Positions 5,394 to 9,071 of a DNA stretch of 9,071 nucleotides are shown here, piece by piece. The DNA lies in NCBI GenBank assembly GCA_031277355.1, contig JAITMN010000278.1, forward strand, positions 1-9,071, in the 5' to 3' direction. Below the pieces are notes generated by a model. The model searched no databases, had not been told where the DNA came from, and saw only the letters and a list, made by a program, of their open reading frames with translations. Made by a program: the position numbers and the translations under genes. Within the stretch, counting starts at the first letter, position 1. Every line of letters begins with the position of its first letter. Source of the stretch: Nevskiaceae bacterium. GTDB taxonomy: Bacteria; Pseudomonadota; Gammaproteobacteria; Steroidobacterales; Steroidobacteraceae.

Positions 5394-6863
5394 CTACAAC
5401 CCCAGCGAACTGCGGATGTCCTGAAGCGTCGCCAACCGGTTCGGATTCATCTGGTGGATCGACAATATCCGCTCCGGATTCAGCCCCAGCCGCAGGATGT
5501 TCTCGTAGAACACGCGCGTGCCGATCACCTGAGGATTGGGCACCGGATCATTGGCCGGCGGGAAGTTGAACATGTCCGCATAGACCAGAATCTTCTCCTG
5601 CGGCAGCCACCCGATCACCAGCCCGTCGGCATGCGGCAGACCCTGAATCACGTGGATTTCCAGCGTGCGCGAACCATCGGTGAACACGCGCTTGTCGCCC
5701 TTGAAACCCTCGACCACGGCCTTGCGCCCCGACTTGGCCAGCGCATCCGGCGCAAGCGTTCGCGGACCCGACAACGCATTTTCCAGAAAGCGCTTGTTCA
5801 CTTCCGGCGTCACGATCGTGATGCCTTCGGCCACCGCCGCCGCGATGCCGCCGGTGTGATCGAAGTGATGATGCGTGATCACGCCATAGCGGATCGGCTT
5901 GTTCGGAATCAGCCGGCGCACTTCGGCAATGCCGGCCAGCGCACGCGCCTCGCTCTGCGGACCCGGCTCGAACAGCACCACATGATCGGCGAACTCCACG
6001 GCCATCGAGCCATACGCACCGGTGATGCGATACACGCCCGGAGCCAGTTGCTCGGACAGCGGCTGCGCCGGCGCTGCGCCCCCCGGCGGACCGCCGCCAC
6101 CACCACCTGCCGGAGCCGGCACCGCCATCAATTCCGCGAGCTTGGCCGGATTGGGCCAGGCCCCCAGAATCTGCGCCGTGAACACCGGCCAGCCGCCGCG
6201 CGACTGCGAAATCTGCGTGGGGTACATCAACCCCGCGTTGCTGCGATAGAACGAGTAGGTGGTATCCACCAGCATGTCGCCGTAGATGCTCTGTTCCACC
6301 CAGGTCTGCACGCGCTCGACCAGTCCATCGGCATTGATGTAGCCCACGACGCGATAGTTCTGTCCGCCCGGCGACTTCACCGGCGCATTCCAGGTGACCA
6401 CCTGATAGCGCTTTCCATCGAGACTGCCGCGCTTCACGGTGGCGTTGTTCGCCGCCGCGCCCTTCAGAAAGCCCCAGGGCGTGGTCCAGATTTCAAGCTG
6501 CTGGGTCCAGCCGCCCGGCGAATTCGGGTTGATGTTCTGCTGGCCGCGTTGCAGCGAAGCCGCGCCGCCGGTCACCGGCTCGGCGTAGGTCTGCCAGGTG
6601 GCGCGCGAGGCCGGCACCGTGAAGTCGATGGCGCGCACATAGTCGTTCAGCGGCGTCTGCGGCCAGGGAATGTTGGCGTTGTTGTTCTGGCCGATGCTGT
6701 AGTTCGCGCCGGAACCGTAGTAGTAGATGGAGTTCAGACCTTCGATGCCCATTGCCCTGGCGGAATTGGCGATCACCGTGGCGGCGTTCTGCGCCAGAGC
6801 GGGCAATGCCGCGCAAGCGAGCACCAGCGGTATCAGCAGTTGACGGAAAATCCTCTTCGTCAT
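5394..6863 (-). CDS. Secreted two-domain metallo-beta-lactamase-fold hydrolase
   Basis: A 489-residue exported protein. The signal peptide (residues 1-24) ends PALA before Gln25; Cys17 in VLAC is a weaker lipobox alternative. Residues about 25-248 form a beta-rich domain with many Trp, Tyr and Asn residues that I do not recognise; it loosely recalls lipoprotein-carrier (LolA/LppX-like) beta sheets. A Gly/Pro linker (about 253-262, GGGGGGPPGG) leads to a metallo-beta-lactamase domain (about 270-489) with an intact HHHFDH (331-336), His411 (LPHADG), Asp430 (VYADMF) and His470 (LSIHQ) for a dinuclear site. It is the second secreted protein of this superfamily in the window, but unlike the first it keeps the canonical Asp. 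The gene sits between yhbY and rlmE, which are usually adjacent and divergent. Promoter candidate on the minus strand: TTGGGC (6921-6916), 16 bp, TATGAT (6899-6894). GGGGG lies just upstream of the ATG as a possible ribosome-binding site. Substrate unknown. Confidence 0.92.
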   Translation of the reverse strand: MTKRIFRQLLIPLVLACAALPALAQNAATVIANSARAMGIEGLNSIYYYGSGANYSIGQNNNANIPWPQTPLNDYVRAIDFTVPASRATWQTYAEPVTGGAASLQRGQQNINPNSPGGWTQQLEIWTTPWGFLKGAAANNATVKRGSLDGKRYQVVTWNAPVKSPGGQNYRVVGYINADGLVERVQTWVEQSIYGDMLVDTTYSFYRSNAGLMYPTQISQSRGGWPVFTAQILGAWPNPAKLAELMAVPAPAGGGGGGPPGGAAPAQPLSEQLAPGVYRITGAYGSMAVEFADHVVLFEPGPQSEARALAGIAEVRRLIPNKPIRYGVITHHHFDHTGGIAAAVAEGITIVTPEVNKRFLENALSGPRTLAPDALAKSGRKAVVEGFKGDKRVFTDGSRTLEIHVIQGLPHADGLVIGWLPQEKILVYADMFNFPPANDPVPNPQVIGTRVFYENILRLGLNPERILSIHQMNPNRLATLQDIRSSLGL

Positions 6864-6913
6864 GGCGGCCCCCAGTTTTGGTGTTGTGCGCTGATCATAT
6901 ATGGTAACCCCTT
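6864..6913. promoter_or_regulatory. Divergent promoter region of the hydrolase and rlmE
   Basis: This 50-bp gap must hold the start signals of both divergent genes. Its centre is AT-rich (6894-6903), unlike the flanks. Leftward, TATGAT (6899-6894) is a good -10 with TTGGGC 16 bp upstream. Rightward, TATATG (6898-6903) is a weak -10 only ten bases before the rlmE ATG. The two would overlap, so the genes could compete for RNA polymerase. These are predictions by eye. Confidence 0.35.
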
Positions 6914-7552
6914 ATGCCCAAACGTACCCGCTCCTCCCGCGACTGGTTGAAGGAGCACTTCACCGATCCCTATGTGCAGCGCGCGAAAGCCGAAGGCTGG
7001 CGTTCGCGCGCCGTGTTCAAGCTCGAACAGATGGACCGCAAGGAGCACTTGCTCAAGCCCGGCCAGACCATCCTCGATCTTGGCGCAGCCCCCGGCGGCT
7101 GGAGCCAGTATGCGCGCCGTCGCGTGGGTCGCAACGGCCGCGTGATGGCGATGGACATCCTGCCGATGGACGCGCTGCCCGGCGTCGAATTTGTGCAGGG
7201 CGATTTCCGCGAAGACGAAGTGCTGGCCCAACTCGAAGCGCTGACCGGTCCCCGCGCCGTGGACCTTCTGCTCTCCGACATGGCCCCGAATCTGTCGGGA
7301 ATGAACGCCATCGACCAGCCCCGTTCGCTGTATCTGGTGGAGCTGGCGCTCGACATGGCCGCGCGCGTGTTGAAGCCCGGCGGCAACGCGCTGATCAAGA
7401 CCTTCCAGGGCGCAGGCTTTCACGAACTGGTGATTGCCACACGCCGGCAATATGACTCGGTGAAACTGCTCAAGCCCGACGCCTCGCGCTCGCGCAGCCC
7501 GGAGTTGTACTTGCTCGCCAAGGGGCTTGTATCCGGGCAGGCAGGGCGATAG
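6914..7552 (+). CDS. rlmE: 23S rRNA (uridine-2552-2'-O)-methyltransferase RlmE (FtsJ/RrmJ)
   Basis: A 212-residue cytoplasmic SAM-dependent methyltransferase that modifies U2552 in the A loop of 23S rRNA late in 50S assembly. The N-terminus SRDWLKEHFTDPYVQRAK (about 8-25) and the SAM-binding DLGAAPGGWSQY (55-66) match the family. The four catalytic residues of RlmE are present: Lys36 (AVFKL), Asp122 (SDMAPN), Lys162 (LIKTFQG) and Glu197 (SPELYL). Length is close to the E. coli protein (209). The ATG at 6914 gives the family N-terminus, but no clear Shine-Dalgarno precedes it (only GGTAA). The next gene begins 33 bp downstream on the same strand, and ftsH follows. In E. coli rlmE and ftsH are adjacent and co-transcribed, whereas here one gene separates them. 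Confidence 0.97.
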   Translation: MPKRTRSSRDWLKEHFTDPYVQRAKAEGWRSRAVFKLEQMDRKEHLLKPGQTILDLGAAPGGWSQYARRRVGRNGRVMAMDILPMDALPGVEFVQGDFREDEVLAQLEALTGPRAVDLLLSDMAPNLSGMNAIDQPRSLYLVELALDMAARVLKPGGNALIKTFQGAGFHELVIATRRQYDSVKLLKPDASRSRSPELYLLAKGLVSGQAGR

Positions 7553-7571
7553 CTTCACCTGACCAAACCAG

Positions 7572-7579
7572 AAAGGGGG
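7572..7579 (+). promoter_or_regulatory. Ribosome-binding site of the lectin-like gene
   Basis: AAAGGGGG six bases before the ATG at 7586. It is clear and isolated in the 33-bp gap after rlmE, supporting translation independent of rlmE on a shared transcript. Confidence 0.6.
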
Positions 7580-7585
7580 TTTTCG

Positions 7586-8272
7586 ATGAACAAATTGATT
7601 CCCGTCGTAGCGGGCGGCATTGCATTGGCTGCGCTGGCCGGAGCCTATGCCGTCGTCACGCACGCAGCGGCCGCCAATCAGGCGCCGCCTCCACCGATGA
7701 ACTTCTTCGTCACCAGCGTCGGCAAGGGCGATGGCGCGAACCTGGGCGGTCTGGCCGGAGCCGACGCGCACTGCCAGGCGCTGGCCGCCGCCGCCGGACG
7801 CGGCAACGCCACGTGGCGCGCCTACCTCTCCACCCAGGGCGACGGCGCGGTGAACGCCCGCGACCGCATCGGCGCAGGCCCCTGGTACAACCAGAAAGGC
7901 CAGTTGGTTGCCCGCGATCTGGCGCAGCTGCACGGCGACACGCTGGAACTGGCGCGCGTGGGCTCGCCCATGGGCAAGCAGTTCGCGCTGACCGAAAAGG
8001 GCCAGCCGGTCAACGGCGTGGGCGACACGCCCAACCAGCACGACATCATCACCGGCTCCCAGCCCGATGGTCGCGCCTACACCGACGGCATGGACCACAC
8101 CTGCAAGAACTACACCACCAACGGTGACGGTTCGGCGCAGCTGGGCCACTCCGACCGCCAGGGCGGTGGCAATTCCTCATGGAATTCCGCCCACGGCAGC
8201 CGTGGTTGCAGCCAGCCGAATCTGGTGTCCACCGGCGGCGCGGGGCTGTTCTACTGCTTTGCGGTGAACTGA
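7586..8272 (+). CDS. Exported lectin-like protein of unknown function
   Basis: A 228-residue exported protein. A hydrophobic signal segment (residues 4-29, Ala-rich) is probably cleaved near HAAAA, and a short Pro-rich stretch (34-37) follows. The mature domain starts MNFFVTSVGKGDGANLGGLAGADAHCQ... and continues with NARDRIGAGPWYN (90-102), ALTEKGQPVNG (134-144), HDIITGSQPDG (152-162) and a C-terminus ending GAGLFYCF. These blocks match a widespread bacterial group often annotated as lectin, with a fold like C-type lectin or endostatin; that match is from memory. Four Cys (63, 173, 208, 224) could form two disulfides, by analogy C63-C224 and C173-C208. A good ribosome-binding site, AAAGGGGG (7572-7579), precedes the ATG by six bases. 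It lies between rlmE and ftsH, where no gene normally sits. Ligand and role are unknown. Confidence 0.88.
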   Translation: MNKLIPVVAGGIALAALAGAYAVVTHAAAANQAPPPPMNFFVTSVGKGDGANLGGLAGADAHCQALAAAAGRGNATWRAYLSTQGDGAVNARDRIGAGPWYNQKGQLVARDLAQLHGDTLELARVGSPMGKQFALTEKGQPVNGVGDTPNQHDIITGSQPDGRAYTDGMDHTCKNYTTNGDGSAQLGHSDRQGGGNSSWNSAHGSRGCSQPNLVSTGGAGLFYCFAVN

Positions 8273-8282
8273 ACCGGGGTCT

Positions 8283-8326
8283 GGTTCCCAGCCCCGCGAT
8301 GGTGTAGCGTTGCGGGGCTGGAAACC
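8283..8326 (+). terminator. Large hairpin between the lectin-like gene and ftsH
   Basis: CCAGCCCCGC (8288-8297) and GCGGGGCTGG (8312-8321) pair perfectly. After one mismatch the stem extends by GGTT (8283-8286) with AACC (8323-8326), giving 14 pairs over 15 positions and a 14-base loop. No T tract follows, so full intrinsic termination is doubtful; partial termination, RNA stabilisation or processing between the lectin-like gene and ftsH fits as well. It lies 10 bases after the stop and just before the ftsH ribosome-binding site. Confidence 0.5.
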
Positions 8327-8329
8327 CTT

Positions 8330-8333
8330 GAGG
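8330..8333 (+). promoter_or_regulatory. Ribosome-binding site deciding the ftsH TTG start
   Basis: GAGG lies ten bases before TTG at 8344. It supports the TTG as the start codon, because the nearby ATG at 8348 is in another frame and meets a stop after one codon. Confidence 0.45.
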
Positions 8334-8343
8334 TTGGCCCCGC

Positions 8344-9071
8344 TTGAATGACTTGACCAAAAATGTGCTGATTCTGGTCGTAGTGGCCTTTTCGCTGCTC
8401 TACCTGTTCAGCACCTACATGCCCAAGGGCGCCGCCACACAGGAAGTGCGCTATTCGGCTTTTCTCGACGACGTCGAGGCTGGCCGCGTGGAGTCCGTCG
8501 TGTTGCAGGGCGACGCCATTCTTGGCGTGCGCAAAGACAAAACCCAGTTCCGCGCGCTGAACCCGGAAACCGACTACACCTCGCTGATCGGCATGCTGCA
8601 CAAGGCCGATGTGTCGATCGAGGGCCGTCAGCCCAAGCAGCCGAATTTCCTGGTGCAATTGCTGTTGCAGTTGGCCCCGGCGCTGCTGCTGATCCTCGTG
8701 TTCGTCTACATCATGCGCCAGATGCAGGGTGCGGCCGGTGGCCGTGGCGCGATGAGTTTCGGCAAGAGCAAGGCGCGGCTGCTGGGCGAGGATCAGGTCA
8801 ATGTCACCTTCGCCGACGTAGCCGGCGTGGACGAAGCCAAGACCGAAGTCGGCGAGATCGTCGACTTTCTGAAAGACCCCGGCAAATTCCAGAAGCTGGG
8901 CGGCAAGATTCCCAAGGGCGTGTTGATGGTCGGCAGCCCCGGCACCGGCAAAACGCTGCTGGCCCGTGCGATTGCCGGCGAAGCCAAGGTGCCGTTCTTC
9001 ACGATTTCCGGCTCGGATTTCGTCGAGATGTTCGTCGGCGTCGGCGCATCGCGCGTGCGCGACATGTTCGA
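8344..9071 (+). CDS. ftsH: ATP-dependent zinc metalloprotease FtsH, N-terminal part
   Basis: Inner-membrane AAA+ protease that degrades misfolded and regulatory proteins; only the first 242 residues are in the window. The TTG at 8344 gives MNDLTKNVLILVVVA, matching the MNDxxKN start common in gammaproteobacterial FtsH; no in-frame ATG offers a better choice. Transmembrane helix 1 (about 8-26), a periplasmic domain (about 27-100), helix 2 (about 102-126) and the start of the AAA module follow. Walker A is GSPGTGKT (197-204), with Ser where GPPGTGKT is usual. Next come AGEAKVPFF (211-219) and SGSDFVEMFVGVGASRVRDM. Walker B, the second region of homology and the HEXXH zinc site lie beyond the edge. 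The order rlmE ... ftsH agrees with the normal chromosomal context. The frame is intact to the last base. Confidence 0.96.
   Translation, partial: MNDLTKNVLILVVVAFSLLYLFSTYMPKGAATQEVRYSAFLDDVEAGRVESVVLQGDAILGVRKDKTQFRALNPETDYTSLIGMLHKADVSIEGRQPKQPNFLVQLLLQLAPALLLILVFVYIMRQMQGAAGGRGAMSFGKSKARLLGEDQVNVTFADVAGVDEAKTEVGEIVDFLKDPGKFQKLGGKIPKGVLMVGSPGTGKTLLARAIAGEAKVPFFTISGSDFVEMFVGVGASRVRDMF

Noticed and set aside
5454..6950. 498-codon plus-strand open frame opposite the second hydrolase
   Set aside because: Longer than the real gene, but its composition is Arg/His-rich, it would overlap the rlmE start, and the minus strand carries the HHHFDH motif and signal peptide.
6860..8149. 429-codon minus-strand open frame opposite rlmE and the lectin-like gene
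   Set aside because: It spans two well-supported genes and their gap, and shows no domain.

Overview
The window is GC-rich, densely coding DNA from a proteobacterium. The yhbY / rlmE / ftsH neighbourhood, the FtsH N-terminus and the exported quinohaemoprotein point to a gammaproteobacterium, perhaps a Xanthomonadales/Nevskiales-like lineage. That placement is inference from gene order and protein flavour, not from a marker gene. No tRNA, rRNA, CRISPR array, insertion sequence or phage gene is visible, and no stretch longer than about 140 bases lacks a gene.

Left part (1-5045): a probable periplasmic oxidation locus. A TonB-dependent outer-membrane receptor (3' end outside the window) is read leftward. 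A secreted metallo-beta-lactamase-fold hydrolase is read rightward from the same divergent intergenic region, which contains a striking 25-bp symmetric repeat that could be an operator. Next comes a lipoprotein PQQ dehydrogenase fused to cytochrome c, i.e. a type II quinohaemoprotein alcohol dehydrogenase. Its active site carries a D-F-D motif, the Asp pair that marks lanthanide-dependent enzymes, instead of the D-Y-T typical of calcium enzymes. A clear intrinsic terminator closes this block.

Right part (5053-9071): the housekeeping neighbourhood of yhbY (ribosome assembly, leftward), rlmE (23S rRNA 2'-O-methyltransferase, rightward) and ftsH (membrane AAA+ protease, rightward, cut by the window end). 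In the familiar gammaproteobacterial layout yhbY and rlmE diverge directly and rlmE is followed by ftsH. Here two exported-protein genes are interposed. One is a two-domain secreted metallo-beta-lactamase-fold protein between yhbY and rlmE. The other is a small cysteine-containing exported protein resembling the bacterial lectin-like (C-type-lectin/endostatin-fold) family, between rlmE and ftsH.

The receptor, first hydrolase and dehydrogenase could form a functional unit: uptake of a metal or ligand, periplasmic hydrolysis, and oxidation of an alcohol or aldehyde with electrons passed to the respiratory chain. The rlmE-lectin-ftsH run looks co-directional and possibly co-transcribed. Five exported or outer-membrane proteins in 9 kb make this an envelope-rich region around a conserved ribosome/protein-quality-control core.
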